DNA of 64,000 nt, taken from the NCBI RefSeq assembly GCF_013003965.1, contig NZ_CP053069.1, forward strand, positions 3,379,419 through 3,443,418, written 5' to 3'. Shown in pieces: positions 9,638 through 19,234 of this stretch. Position 1 is the first letter of the stretch. Each line of letters begins with the position of its first letter. The position numbers and the translations under genes were made by a program. The notes below the pieces were generated by a model. The model was not told the origin of the DNA, did no database searches, and saw only the letters and a program-made list of their open reading frames with translations. Source of the DNA: Usitatibacter rugosus. Its GTDB lineage: Bacteria > Pseudomonadota > Gammaproteobacteria > Burkholderiales > Usitatibacteraceae.

Positions 9638-11098
9638 ATGAGCCTCCAGAACGACCGTCCCCGCAGCAAAGCACCCCTCTTCGTCGCCCTCCTCCTGATC
9701 GTGTTCGCCGGCCTGGCTGCAAGCGCCTGGTACCTGCGGCCGCGCTTCGAATCCGACCCGCCGACCATCGCCCTGCTCCCGAACGCGGATGCGCTGGGCA
9801 CGGCGCCGCTCGAGATCCAGGTCGCGGATGCCGGCACGGGCCTGAAGTCGATCGTGGCGACCCTCTCGCAGGGCGGTGCGGAGATCCCGCTCGCCTCCGA
9901 GCAGTTCGCCCAGCCCGTGGCGGAGAAGAAGCTCACGGTCGCGCTCGCGAAGGTGGCGGGCGTGAAGGAAGGCCCCGCGGTCCTGCGCGTGCGAGCCAAG
10001 GACAATTCCCTGCGCCAATCCTTCAGCGGCAACGAAGCCCTGCTAGAGAAGAACGTCACCATCGACATCACGCCGCCCACGCTGGAGCTGGTGGCCGACG
10101 ACCGGTACGTGAACTTCGGCGGCGTGGGCGTCATCGTCTACAAGGCCTCCGCGGACACGGCTGCCTCCGGCGTGAAGATCGGCGAGTACTTCTTCCCCGG
10201 CTTCGCGGGTCAAGTAGAAGGGCATCCCGATCACTTCGTCGCGATGTTCGCGCATCCGTACAACGTGGAGCCCGGCACGCGCCCGCGCCTGGTGGCCGCG
10301 GACAAGGCCGGCAACACGCGCGAGATCGGCATCTCCTACGAGCTGAAGGACGTGCGCTACAAGAAGAGCACGATCGCGCTCTCCGACAACTTCCTGCAGA
10401 ACAAGGTGGCGCCGCTGCTCGCCGACGCGTCCGCCCGCGCAGGCACGCCCCAGGACGTCTTCGTGGCGGTGAACAAGGCCTTGCGCAAGGTGAACGAAGC
10501 GAAGATCACCGAAGTGACGACGAAAGCCACGCCGAAGAAGCTGTGGGACGGCGCCTTCGCGCAATTGAGCAACAGCAAGGTGGAGGCGAACTTCGCCGAC
10601 CAGCGCACCTACACCTACAACGGCCAGCCCGTGGACACCGCGTACCACCTGGGCTACGACCTCTCGGTGACGAAGCACATTCCGATCGAGGCCTCCAACG
10701 GCGGCACGGTGGCGTTCACCGGCGACCTGGGCATCTACGGCAACGCCGTGATCCTCGACCACGGCCTCGGGCTCTTCACGCTGTACGGCCACCTCTCGTC
10801 GATCGACGTGAAGGTGGGCGACACCGTGACCAAGCGCCAGCCGCTGGGGAAATCCGGCGAAACGGGGTTGGCCGCGGGGGATCACCTGCATTTCGGCGTC
10901 TACCTCGACGGCCTGGCGATCCTGCCCGTGGAGTGGTGGGACGCGAAGTGGATCGAGGCCAACGTCACGCCGAAGCTCGCGGGCCAGAGCGGCATCGAGA
11001 TTCACGAGGCACAGCAAGGTGCACGCATCGCCGCCAAGAAGAGCTCGGCGACCAAGAGCCCAGGCAACAAGAGCTCGGGGAAGCGGCACCCCCGCTAG
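9638..11098 (+). CDS. M23-family peptidoglycan endopeptidase (LytM domain), membrane-anchored
   Basis: A 486-residue protein with an N-terminal transmembrane anchor (about residues 12-32, APLFVALLLIVFAGLAASAW), a long periplasmic region with Ig-like beta content, and a C-terminal LytM/M23 domain at about 325-430. The zinc ligands are visible in HLGYDLSVT and in the HLHFGV motif, and the GNAVILDHGLGLFTLYGHLS segment is typical. A low-complexity Lys/Ser-rich tail ends the protein. Activity would be D,D- or L,D-endopeptidase cleavage of peptidoglycan cross-links. It is convergent with the esterase gene and the two stop codons overlap in a shared CTAG. Confidence 0.9.
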   Translation: MSLQNDRPRSKAPLFVALLLIVFAGLAASAWYLRPRFESDPPTIALLPNADALGTAPLEIQVADAGTGLKSIVATLSQGGAEIPLASEQFAQPVAEKKLTVALAKVAGVKEGPAVLRVRAKDNSLRQSFSGNEALLEKNVTIDITPPTLELVADDRYVNFGGVGVIVYKASADTAASGVKIGEYFFPGFAGQVEGHPDHFVAMFAHPYNVEPGTRPRLVAADKAGNTREIGISYELKDVRYKKSTIALSDNFLQNKVAPLLADASARAGTPQDVFVAVNKALRKVNEAKITEVTTKATPKKLWDGAFAQLSNSKVEANFADQRTYTYNGQPVDTAYHLGYDLSVTKHIPIEASNGGTVAFTGDLGIYGNAVILDHGLGLFTLYGHLSSIDVKVGDTVTKRQPLGKSGETGLAAGDHLHFGVYLDGLAILPVEWWDAKWIEANVTPKLAGQSGIEIHEAQQGARIAAKKSSATKSPGNKSSGKRHPR

Positions 11099-12834
11099 GG
11101 GACTCGAATCGCCTTGACCGTCGGAGTGGCGTCGAAGACCAGCGTCTTGGGCCATGTCGGCCACGTCACACCCAGCGAGGCGTCGTTCGGATCGCCATTG
11201 CGAGCGAAGGCACCGATGCTACGCATCATCGCGTCCGCCAGGGCCACGCGCCCGGGCTGGTTGGCCTTGGTGAAGCTGAAATTCGCCCACAGTTGCGGGC
11301 CGAAATTCCCGAACACGAAGGGAAGGTCGAACGCGTGCGCGGCGCCGAAGATCTCGTTGAAGGGCGACGGCTCCTCGTCCCACTCGAAGCTGTAGTACCA
11401 GACGTTGGCCTGCTGCGTCTTCAGCGCGCCCAGCACGTTGTCGCGCAGTGGCCTGAACCAGTAGCTGTCGAGCGTGGCCATGCGCGCGTTGAAGCCGGTC
11501 ACGGGCTTCGCGATCGGCAGGTACGCCTCCGGAATCCACTGCTCCAGCTTCGTGGCCGGGGCCGCATCGGGGTCGTAGCTGAAATGGATCGCGAACGCCT
11601 GCTCATCGGTCAGCAAGCGGCCGCTGGCTCCTCCCAGGGCCGGCGACACCGCCAGCAGGCCCGGAAAGAGCTTGCCCTCGTCGCGCGTGTTGCCCGCCAG
11701 CACGGGGACCTTGAGATAGCGGCCCGCCTTGATGGCCTCGATGGGACTCTCCGACACGACATGGCCATCGGGCACGGGGTTCGATCCCCCCAGTCCCAGG
11801 GGCCGGAGCTTGAGCACCGTCGTCAACACGGCGTCGGCACTCTTGCCGCGCAGGTACCCGGCGATCTCTTCGGCCTTGCGTGACCCCATATAGGTTTGCG
11901 CCGTCGCGGCATCCGTCGCCAGGCCGTCGGCGATCAGCAGGTGGGTGAGGAGCGCATTCGCCTGCGTCTCGAACACGGAGGCGGGGAACAGCACCGGGAA
12001 AGCGCCAGGGGGCAGATCCGCGGCGCGCGAGATGCCGCCGCTGAGCGGCACGACACGATGCACCAGCGAGGGATGGGCCTTGACCATCAGCGGCGAGGTC
12101 ATCAGCGCATAGACGTTGACCGCGCCGGCGGATTCACCCATCAGCGAAACCTTGCCGGCATCGCCGCCGAAGCTCGCGATGTTGCGATGGATGAACTGCA
12201 GCGACTTGATGATATCGAGCAGCGCGAAGTTGCCCGAATCGTCCTGCGGGTCGCCCGTCCGGAGGTACGGCGAGCGGAAGAAGCCCAGCACGCCCAACCG
12301 ATAGTTCACCGTGACGACGACGGCATTGGCGGTCTTCGCCAACATGGCGCCGTCGTAGAGCGGGTCGGCGGTATAGCCGGTGATGTTGCTGCCGCCGTGC
12401 ACGAAGACGATGACCGGCAGGTTCTTCGCCGCGGTCGCGGGGCGCCAGATGTTGAGGTAGAGGCAGTCTTCCGAGCCGACGTACTTGTCGAGGCTGGCGC
12501 CGATGGTGGCGTCGTAGCGATTGTTGAAGCCCGGCCCGTACAGGCGGCCCAGCGATGCGCAGGCATTGGCGAACTGTTGCGTGAGCCGCGGGGACGTCCA
12601 GGGGACCGCATCGGCCGGAGCCTTCCATCGCAGCTCGCCGACCGGAGGCCTGGCGTACGGAATGCCCTTCCAGGAATAGGTGCCGCGGCTTGCCGAGTCG
12701 TCGTTGCCGACGACCGTGCCGAGGGATGTCGTTCGCTGCACGGGCGGGGCCGGCGTCTCGCCGTGGGCCCAGCCGCTCAACAGCAGGGCCGCCGAGAACG
12801 CACCCATGCCTTTTGCCAGGAAGCCTTGACCCAT
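11095..12834 (-). CDS. Secreted carboxylesterase type B
   Basis: A 579-residue alpha/beta hydrolase of the carboxylesterase B (acetylcholinesterase-like) family with a signal peptide (about residues 1-25, ending GWAHGE). Motifs: EDCLYLNIWRP, the oxyanion VFVHGGSN, and the nucleophile elbow LMGESAGAVN. It is divergent from the TonB-dependent receptor gene and separated from it by a palindrome at 12838-12857. A second, paralogous esterase is at 17479-19125. Both are exported, which suggests extracytoplasmic cleavage of an ester substrate whose acid part is imported and CoA-activated by the neighbouring genes. Confidence 0.9.
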   Translation of the reverse strand: MGQGFLAKGMGAFSAALLLSGWAHGETPAPPVQRTTSLGTVVGNDDSASRGTYSWKGIPYARPPVGELRWKAPADAVPWTSPRLTQQFANACASLGRLYGPGFNNRYDATIGASLDKYVGSEDCLYLNIWRPATAAKNLPVIVFVHGGSNITGYTADPLYDGAMLAKTANAVVVTVNYRLGVLGFFRSPYLRTGDPQDDSGNFALLDIIKSLQFIHRNIASFGGDAGKVSLMGESAGAVNVYALMTSPLMVKAHPSLVHRVVPLSGGISRAADLPPGAFPVLFPASVFETQANALLTHLLIADGLATDAATAQTYMGSRKAEEIAGYLRGKSADAVLTTVLKLRPLGLGGSNPVPDGHVVSESPIEAIKAGRYLKVPVLAGNTRDEGKLFPGLLAVSPALGGASGRLLTDEQAFAIHFSYDPDAAPATKLEQWIPEAYLPIAKPVTGFNARMATLDSYWFRPLRDNVLGALKTQQANVWYYSFEWDEEPSPFNEIFGAAHAFDLPFVFGNFGPQLWANFSFTKANQPGRVALADAMMRSIGAFARNGDPNDASLGVTWPTWPKTLVFDATPTVKAIRVP

Positions 12835-12837
12835 TTA

Positions 12838-12857
12838 CATTCACTATCCGCTGAATG
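12838..12857. promoter_or_regulatory. Candidate operator (CATTCA-N8-TGAATG)
   Basis: A perfect 6-bp inverted repeat with an 8-base spacer in the divergent region between the esterase and TonB-receptor genes, followed by an AT-rich promoter-like stretch. It may be bound by the TetR regulator encoded at 16747; a looser TGAA/TTCA element occurs upstream of the second esterase. Confidence 0.4.
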
Positions 12858-12948
12858 AATATAGACACATTAGATAAAATGATTCCTAATGGCAAGGCCG
12901 GGCAAAGACCCGGCGCCTAACCGAGCCGGATCCTTGGAGGAGGAGAAG

Positions 12949-15126
12949 ATGAAAACTGGAAACACGAAGAAGAACGTGTTGCGCGCAAGCCTGCTGCTGG
13001 CCCTGCCCTGGTATGGAATCGCCTCCGCCCAGGAGGCCACGCCGGAAGCCAAGAAAGCGGAAGAGGCCAAGCAGGAAGCCACGAAGGTCGAGACCGTCGT
13101 CGTCACGGCGGAGCGGCGGAGCCGCCCCCTGCAGACGAGCCCCATCTCGGCGACCGTGCTCACCGGCGACGACCTGGTCAACAAGGGCATCAACAACGTC
13201 GACCAGCTCATGTTCGTCACGCCCTCGGCGACGGTGAACAATTTCGGCCAGGGCATCGACTTCAACATCCGCGGCATCGGCAAGGGCGAGCACAACTCGC
13301 AGACCACCACGGGTGTCGTCACCTACCGCGACGGCGTCGCCACGTTCCCCGGCTACTTCACCGGCGAGCCTTACTACGACATCGCGACCATCGAGATCCT
13401 GCGCGGCCCCCAAGGCACCTTCGTGGGCCAGAACGCGACGGGCGGCGCGGTCTTCGTCACCACCAACGACCCGATCATCGGCGGCGGGTATACGGGCTAC
13501 GCGCAAGCCCAGCTCGGTAACTACCGCGACTACGGCTTCCAGGGCGCGCTCAATATCCCCCTCGGCGAAACGCTGGCCGCGCGCATCGCGTTCAACACCG
13601 AGAACCACGACAGCTTCTATGACATCAGCGGCCCCTACACGGGCACCGATGCGCGCATGCGCACGCAGAGCGCGCGGATCGGCCTGCACTGGCAACCCAC
13701 CAGCGCGTTCTCCGTGCTGTTCAAGACCGACTACAGCCACTTGGACTTCGGCGCCTATCCGGCCGACCCGGTCAACGCGACGAACGACCCGTTCAACCTG
13801 ACGGCCAACGCCGACCTGAAGGCGGTGGACCGGGTCGTGCGCTCGGTGCTCACGCTCGACTACCAGTTCGCCAACGGCATCAAGCTGCGCTCCGTCAGCG
13901 GCTACCAGGACGGCACCACCGCGTATCGCTCGGACTTGGACGGCACCAGCACGGGCAACAGCACGTTCCGCGATGTCGTCGACGAACGCATCTATTCGCA
14001 GGAGGTGAACCTCATCTCGCCCAACACGGGCTGGTTGAAGTGGATCGTGGGCGCCTACTGGCAGAAGGACACCCTCACGTTTCCCCCGAAGGAATTCGTG
14101 ATCGGCGTGCCGCCGGGAAGCCCCCTCAGCGAGTACGTCCTGGACGGCACCAATCCGAAGAAGACCTCGGCGGTGTTCGGCAAGGTCGGCTTCGACCTGA
14201 CCAACCGTCTCGAGCTCGAGCTGGGCGGCCGTTACACCAAGAGCACCACGGCCAACGACGTCAACGTCGTCCAGTACGGACTGCCGTTGAAGCAGGTCCA
14301 GGAAGCCGAATACACCAACTTCTCGGGCAAGGCCGCGCTCAACTTCCAGCTCGATAACCGGAACTTCCTCTATGCCTTCGCCGCATCCGGCTTCCGTCCG
14401 GGCGGATTGAACGTCCCCGTCGGCCTGGGAATTCCGCCGCCCTTCGACGAGGAGAAGGTCAACAGCTACGAGGCCGGATGGAAGTCGATCTGGCTGGACG
14501 GCAAGTTCCGCGCGCAGCTCACCGCGTTCCACAACGACTACAAGAACTTCCAGGTGATCGTCGGCTACCCGACGTTCCCGACCTTCGGCTTCGAGCTGAA
14601 CGTGCCCGGCACGACGAAGATCTCCGGATTCGAGGCGCAGCTGCAAGCCAACTTCGACGACTGGAAGTTCGATGCCGGCCTCGGCGTGATGCGCAGCAAC
14701 CTCGGCCGCTTCTACGCGGTGGACCCGAGAGGCGCCTCGACCGTGCCTTGCGATCCGAACACGGGACCCGAGAGTGCCGCTTGCCGCAACCTGGAGGGAA
14801 CGGACCAGACTTATGCGCCGGACCTCACCTTCAACTTCGGCGTGCAGCGCGAATTCCGCTGGGGCGAGGACATCATCACGCCGCGGCTCAACTACGGGCA
14901 CGTCTCGCAGCAGTGGGCCACGCTGTTCCAGAACGAGGCGCGCGGCGATCGCATCGGCAGCCGCAACATCCTCAATGCGCAGCTCGCGTGGCTGCACAAG
15001 GGTTATCTCGTGACGCTGTACGGAACCAACCTCACCGACCAGACCTATGTGACGGCGATCAACTCCGGCTTGCGTTTCGTCGGGCCGCCGCGCCAGTACG
15101 GGGTGCGACTGGCCACTTCGTTCTGA
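12949..15126 (+). CDS. TonB-dependent receptor
   Basis: A 725-residue outer-membrane receptor. The start at 12949 was chosen because a strong GGAGGAGGAG ribosome binding site precedes it and it opens a proper signal peptide (MKTGNTKKNVLRAS.. to ASAQ, about 27 residues). The TonB box VETVVVTAERR is at about residue 46, the plug domain follows (TVLTGDDLVNKGINNVDQL, IEILRGPQGTFVGQNATGG), then a 22-strand barrel ending with the aromatic terminus GVRLATSF. The sequence is closer to the receptor group found in sphingomonad and caulobacter-like catabolic loci than to siderophore receptors; with esterases and an acyl-CoA ligase nearby it probably imports an organic ester or acid. Confidence 0.92.
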   Translation: MKTGNTKKNVLRASLLLALPWYGIASAQEATPEAKKAEEAKQEATKVETVVVTAERRSRPLQTSPISATVLTGDDLVNKGINNVDQLMFVTPSATVNNFGQGIDFNIRGIGKGEHNSQTTTGVVTYRDGVATFPGYFTGEPYYDIATIEILRGPQGTFVGQNATGGAVFVTTNDPIIGGGYTGYAQAQLGNYRDYGFQGALNIPLGETLAARIAFNTENHDSFYDISGPYTGTDARMRTQSARIGLHWQPTSAFSVLFKTDYSHLDFGAYPADPVNATNDPFNLTANADLKAVDRVVRSVLTLDYQFANGIKLRSVSGYQDGTTAYRSDLDGTSTGNSTFRDVVDERIYSQEVNLISPNTGWLKWIVGAYWQKDTLTFPPKEFVIGVPPGSPLSEYVLDGTNPKKTSAVFGKVGFDLTNRLELELGGRYTKSTTANDVNVVQYGLPLKQVQEAEYTNFSGKAALNFQLDNRNFLYAFAASGFRPGGLNVPVGLGIPPPFDEEKVNSYEAGWKSIWLDGKFRAQLTAFHNDYKNFQVIVGYPTFPTFGFELNVPGTTKISGFEAQLQANFDDWKFDAGLGVMRSNLGRFYAVDPRGASTVPCDPNTGPESAACRNLEGTDQTYAPDLTFNFGVQREFRWGEDIITPRLNYGHVSQQWATLFQNEARGDRIGSRNILNAQLAWLHKGYLVTLYGTNLTDQTYVTAINSGLRFVGPPRQYGVRLATSF

Positions 15127-15130
15127 CCTG

Positions 15131-16714
15131 ATGCAAGCGCATGCGCTGACGATCGACAAGTTCCTCGATCACGCGGCCAAGTGGTCGCCGTCGAGGGAGA
15201 TCGTCTGGAGCGAAGCCGGGATCGCGCAGGGCCGGATGGGCTATGCCAGGTTGCGCGATCGCAGCAATCGCCTCTCGGGCGCTTACAAGGCGCTCGGGCT
15301 GGCGGTGGGCGACCGTGTCGGCACCCTGGCGTGGAACACCCAGCACCATCTCGAGACGTACTTCGCGACCATGGGCGTGGGCCTCGTCTGCCACACGCTC
15401 AATCCGCGCTTCACGGTCGCGCACCTGGCCGCGATCGTGAACGAGGCCGGGGACCGCGTGCTCGCGGTGGCCTCCAACCTCGTGCCGTTGTTGCAGGAGC
15501 TCGCTCCGCTTTGCGCGACCGTCGAGCACGTCGTGGTGATGGATGAGGGAACGAGCGAGCTGCGGTCGCTGGCGGGCTCGAAGGCGAAGCTGTGGTCCCA
15601 CGATGCCTTGCTGGAATCGCACGGCGCGCCGGTGGCCTGGGGCGAGTTCGACGAGCACGCCCCGGCCGGCCTTTGCTACACCTCGGGCACGACGGGCGCT
15701 CCGCGGGGCGTGCTCTACACGCATCGCTCCAACTATTTGCATACGCTGCGCGCCTTGCAGGCTGATTCCTTCGGGATCACGAGCAAGGATGTCGTGCTGA
15801 TCGGCGTGCCGATGTTCCATGCCAATGGCTGGGGCTTGCCGTTCGCTGCGCCTGCGGCTGGCGCCAAGATGGTGTTGCCGGGCCGGCACGCCGACGGCGC
15901 CAGCCTCGCCGCCGTGATCCGCGAGGAAAGCGTCACTCTCGCCGCCGGCGTGCATACGCTCTGGCTCGGCGTGGTCGATCATGTCGAAAGCAGCGGCATG
16001 GAGCTGCCGAGCCTGAAGCGCGTGCTCATCGGCGGCTCGCGGTGCCCCGAAGCCTTGCTTCGCCGCATCGAGAAGCGCCTGGGCGTCCAGGTGCAGACCA
16101 GTTGGGGCATGACCGAGCTCTCGCCGATGGGCACCATCACGCCGCCGGGCGAGGGATGGTCCGAGGAGCAGGCGTCGGGCCGTCCGTCGATGGGCCTCGA
16201 TCTCAAGCTCACCGACGCGCAGGGGAAGGAGCTGGCACCGCAACGCGGCGTGGTCGGTCACCTGAAGGTGAAGGGTGCGAGCGTCCTCGACCGGTACTAC
16301 AAGGCCGATGCCGATGCGCTCGATGAAGACGGCTACTTCGACACGGGCGACCTCGCGAGCCTCGACGAGGCGGGCAATCTCACGATCCGGGGCCGCTCGA
16401 AGGACCTGATCAAGTCCGGCGGCGAATGGATCAATCCCGCGGAGATCGAGGACATCGTGGGCCGCCTTCCCGCGGTCCGCCTGGTCGCGGTGGTCGGAAT
16501 CGCCGATCGAAAATGGACCGAGCGCCCTGCCCTCGTCGTCGAGCTGCACCCGGGAGAATCCTGCGGGCCGGACGAATTGCTGGGCTGCCTCAAGGGCAAG
16601 GTCGCCTCGTGGTGGATTCCGGACCGGGTGATCCAGATGGAATCCCTGCCGCTGGCCGCCACGGGAAAGATCGACAAGAACCTGCTGCGCACCATGCTCG
16701 ATGCGTCCGATTGA
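15131..16714 (+). CDS. Acyl-CoA synthetase (AMP-forming, AMP-binding family)
   Basis: A 527-residue ligase of the ANL superfamily. The ATP/AMP motifs are LCYTSGTTGAPRGVLYTHRS (about 180-200) and WGMTELSP (about 322), and the hinge/C-domain motifs are YFDTGDLASLDEAGNLTIRGRSKDLIKSGG with the catalytic Lys in ATGKIDKN near the C-terminus. It activates a carboxylic acid to its CoA thioester through an acyl-adenylate in the cytoplasm; similarity of layout is to medium/long-chain enzymes (AlkK-type). It starts 4 bases after the TonB-receptor stop, so the two form an operon with the TetR gene 32 bp downstream. Confidence 0.9.
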   Translation: MQAHALTIDKFLDHAAKWSPSREIVWSEAGIAQGRMGYARLRDRSNRLSGAYKALGLAVGDRVGTLAWNTQHHLETYFATMGVGLVCHTLNPRFTVAHLAAIVNEAGDRVLAVASNLVPLLQELAPLCATVEHVVVMDEGTSELRSLAGSKAKLWSHDALLESHGAPVAWGEFDEHAPAGLCYTSGTTGAPRGVLYTHRSNYLHTLRALQADSFGITSKDVVLIGVPMFHANGWGLPFAAPAAGAKMVLPGRHADGASLAAVIREESVTLAAGVHTLWLGVVDHVESSGMELPSLKRVLIGGSRCPEALLRRIEKRLGVQVQTSWGMTELSPMGTITPPGEGWSEEQASGRPSMGLDLKLTDAQGKELAPQRGVVGHLKVKGASVLDRYYKADADALDEDGYFDTGDLASLDEAGNLTIRGRSKDLIKSGGEWINPAEIEDIVGRLPAVRLVAVVGIADRKWTERPALVVELHPGESCGPDELLGCLKGKVASWWIPDRVIQMESLPLAATGKIDKNLLRTMLDASD

Positions 16715-16746
16715 CGTTCTTTGAGGGTGCTGCCTAGACTACCGCG

Positions 16747-17457
16747 ATGGTCAAGCCCCAGAAGAAGCGAGTCCTCCGCAGCAAAGCCGATCAGCGCGCC
16801 AACAGCATCGAGCAGATCCTGGACGCGGCCGAATACCTCTTCTCCAGGAACGGCCTGCACGGCGTGAGCCTGCGGGACGTGGCCCAGCAAGTCGGAATCC
16901 ACACCACGCTGGTCCACTACTACTTCAAGGACAAGCAGGATCTCTTCGAGTCGGTGTTCGCGCGCCGCGCGAGCATCAGCAGCGAAGGGCGCATGGAGGC
17001 GCTTCACAAGTACGAGGAAGACGCCGGGGACAATCCCACCGTGGAAGGCGCGTTGCGCGCGTTCCTGGATACCGACCTCGATCTCTACGTCGAGCGCGGC
17101 GAGTACTGGATGAACTACGCGGCCTTCTGCGCACGCGTCAGCAACACGCCCGAAGGCGCGGCGTTGATGGACGTCCACTTCGATCCCGTGGTGTTGAAGC
17201 TCCTCGAGATCATCAAGCGCGCGCTTCCGGGTTACTCCGACGCGGACATCTTCTGGGGCTATCACTTCGTGACCGGCGCGCTGATGAATACCTATGCGCG
17301 CACCGGGCGCATCGACAGGCTCTCGGGCGGGCTCTGCCGTTCCGACGATTTCGCGGCGGTGAAGCAGCGCATGGCCCCCTTCATGGCTGCGGGCTTCCTC
17401 TCCCTCAAGCCGCAGCCCGCAGCGAAGTCGAAGCCGGCGGCGAAGCGCAAGAAGTAG
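16747..17457 (+). CDS. TetR/AcrR-family transcriptional regulator
   Basis: A 236-residue regulator. The N-terminal helix-turn-helix is at about residues 18-62 (ILDAAEYLFSRNGLHGVSLRD, then QQVGIHTTLVHYYFKDKQDL). The C-terminal ligand domain is all-helical, and the tail is Lys/Ala-rich (AAKSKPAAKRKK). It is the third gene after the TonB receptor and acyl-CoA ligase and faces the second esterase. It is a natural candidate repressor for the receptor/ligase operon and both esterases, with an acyl-CoA ligand as a reasonable guess; that is inference. Confidence 0.9.
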   Translation: MVKPQKKRVLRSKADQRANSIEQILDAAEYLFSRNGLHGVSLRDVAQQVGIHTTLVHYYFKDKQDLFESVFARRASISSEGRMEALHKYEEDAGDNPTVEGALRAFLDTDLDLYVERGEYWMNYAAFCARVSNTPEGAALMDVHFDPVVLKLLEIIKRALPGYSDADIFWGYHFVTGALMNTYARTGRIDRLSGGLCRSDDFAAVKQRMAPFMAAGFLSLKPQPAAKSKPAAKRKK

Positions 17458-17478
17458 GCATCTCGCGCGCCGAAAGCC

Positions 17479-19125
17479 CTACGGCACGAGCTTCGGCGAA
17501 ACCAATCCCGCGTTCCAGTTCCACGGCAGCTCCTTGCTGGCCCGGCGCCGACGCACGGCTTCTTCGTGCAGCTCGTACATGCCGGGCATCAAACGCTGCG
17601 ACGCTTGCGGAGACTCGCCGAAGAGCATGTAGCTCGCCGACTTGCCGTACTCCGGCCAGTCCGCTTCCCCCTTCGCGCGGGGTTCGCCCGTGCGCGCGAA
17701 GCTGCTCCAGTAGTTGAGCATCGCTTCGGTCATGCGCGCCTCCGTCGCATTGACGGGGATCTTCGGCCAGAGCGCCGGCGTGCGATCCGTCGTTCCGAAC
17801 ATGTACGGCAATTCGGCCGCGTGGAATGCGTGCAGCCCGGCGGCATCCGCGGCCGGATAGCCATGGTCGAAGAGGTAGAGATACGCGCGCTGGCCGATCG
17901 CCGACTGGTTTCGCGCCAGGCGCTCCGCGGTCCAGCCATAGAGTGCATCGCGTGAGGTGGCGTAGATGCTTTCCTTCATGTCGGTGCCGGGATACAGGCG
18001 TAGGAACTCGCCGGCCAGGTCACCGTAGCGCTCGCGGATGACGGCCTCGTACTTCTCGGCGCTTGCCGGAGCCGGCGGTGCCAGGAACGTGAGCGAACGG
18101 ATCTCGCCGCTGTTGAATCCCGCGAGCAGCGGTACCGGCGCCTGTTCGCCCTTCTCGAAGACTTCCACCAGTTGGCGCTGCAGGACCTGGCCATCGATCG
18201 TGGCGAACGGCATGAACCCGTTGGCCGCGGCAGCCTCGGTCAGCTGCTGCGCATTCGCTTCGCGAAGCATTGAGATATTGCGCGCGTGCAAGGTGCCGGC
18301 CAGGCGTGCTCCGGCCTCCTGCGATGCCCGTTCGCCGAAGCGCGTTTGCTTCAGCTCCGGCGTGGAGATCATGTACGCGCTTTGTGCGATCGCCTTGGCG
18401 AACAATCCTCGCGCCGGCGGGGAGGCCATCAGGTACATCACGCTCAAGCCGCCGGCGGATTCGCCCGCGATGGTGACGTTCGAAGGATCGCCCCCGAAGG
18501 CCGCGATGTTGGCGCGCACCCAGCGCAGGGCCTCGATCTGGTCGAGTAGCCCGTAGTTGCCGGAGACGCCCTGTTCCGACTCCCGGCTGAGCTCCGGATG
18601 CGCGAGGTAGCCCAGCACGCCGAGCCGATAGTTGATCGACACGACGACGAGCCCGCGTCGGGCCAGCGGCGCCCCGTCGTACACGGGTTCCTTGGCCGCA
18701 CCCCCCACCAGTGCCCCGCCGTGGATCCAGACGAACACCGGAGCGCGGGCCGCGTCCGTAGGAGCCCACACGTTGAGGCTCAGGCAGTCCTCGCTGGTGG
18801 GCGTGATGTCGCTCGAATAGATGTTGGCGGTGCGAGGGGCGGGCTGGATGCAGGCGGGCCCGAACCGCGTGGCCTCCAGGCGCCCTTTCCAGGGCTGCAT
18901 CGGCACGGGTGGCCTCCACCGCAACTTGCCAACCGGTGGCGCGGCATAGGGGATGCCCTTGAAGACGCGCAGCGAATCCTGCGCCACGCCCTGGACGTCG
19001 CCCGCGGGGGCTTTCACTACGGGGCCTGCGTCCGAGGCGAAAGAGACCGGGGCCGCAAGGCCGATCGCGACCGTCAGGCCCGCCACCGTCATTCCCGCGA
19101 AGGCGGGAATCCATTTGAGTTTCAT
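17479..19125 (-). CDS. Secreted carboxylesterase type B (second paralogue)
   Basis: A 548-residue carboxylesterase B enzyme. Motifs: EDCLSLNVWAP, VFVWIHGGALVGG and the nucleophile elbow IAGESAGGLSV. The start at 19125 has a good RBS (GGAGGAG, 7 bases away). The N-terminus is unusual: residues about 5-13 (WIPAFAGMT) are encoded by a REP-type palindrome (19091-19110) that has become part of the signal peptide. The signal sequence still works on paper (hydrophobic VAGLTVAIGLAAPVSFA). The gene is divergent from the branched-chain-type ABC transporter and paralogous to the esterase at 11095. Confidence 0.9.
   Translation of the reverse strand: MKLKWIPAFAGMTVAGLTVAIGLAAPVSFASDAGPVVKAPAGDVQGVAQDSLRVFKGIPYAAPPVGKLRWRPPVPMQPWKGRLEATRFGPACIQPAPRTANIYSSDITPTSEDCLSLNVWAPTDAARAPVFVWIHGGALVGGAAKEPVYDGAPLARRGLVVVSINYRLGVLGYLAHPELSRESEQGVSGNYGLLDQIEALRWVRANIAAFGGDPSNVTIAGESAGGLSVMYLMASPPARGLFAKAIAQSAYMISTPELKQTRFGERASQEAGARLAGTLHARNISMLREANAQQLTEAAAANGFMPFATIDGQVLQRQLVEVFEKGEQAPVPLLAGFNSGEIRSLTFLAPPAPASAEKYEAVIRERYGDLAGEFLRLYPGTDMKESIYATSRDALYGWTAERLARNQSAIGQRAYLYLFDHGYPAADAAGLHAFHAAELPYMFGTTDRTPALWPKIPVNATEARMTEAMLNYWSSFARTGEPRAKGEADWPEYGKSASYMLFGESPQASQRLMPGMYELHEEAVRRRRASKELPWNWNAGLVSPKLVP
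19091..19110. repeat. REP-like palindrome inside a signal-peptide coding region
   Basis: A perfect 8-bp stem ATTCCCGC, loop GAAG, complement GCGGGAAT. This is the widespread 'ATTCCCGCGAAGGCGGGAAT' extragenic element, here located within codons about 5-12 of the esterase gene. Confidence 0.8.
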
Positions 19126-19158
19126 TCGACGCTCCTCCGTTATTAATTCTCTTTTGCG

Positions 19159-19172
19159 TGAATATTAGTTCA
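19159..19172. promoter_or_regulatory. Weak candidate operator (TGAA-N6-TTCA)
   Basis: A short inverted repeat in the AT-rich divergent region between the second esterase and the ABC transporter operon. It resembles the half sites of the 12838-12857 palindrome and could be bound by the same TetR regulator. The evidence is thin. Confidence 0.25.
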
Positions 19173-19234
19173 TGATAGAGTTTCTTTGCGGCTGTGGCGG
19201 ATCGATGACCAACAAAAGCCGCGAGGAGACCACA

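Noticed and set aside
12886-15159. Long minus-strand open frame opposite the TonB receptor
   Set aside because: Antisense shadow with no recognisable domain; the receptor on the plus strand has signal peptide, TonB box and plug motifs.
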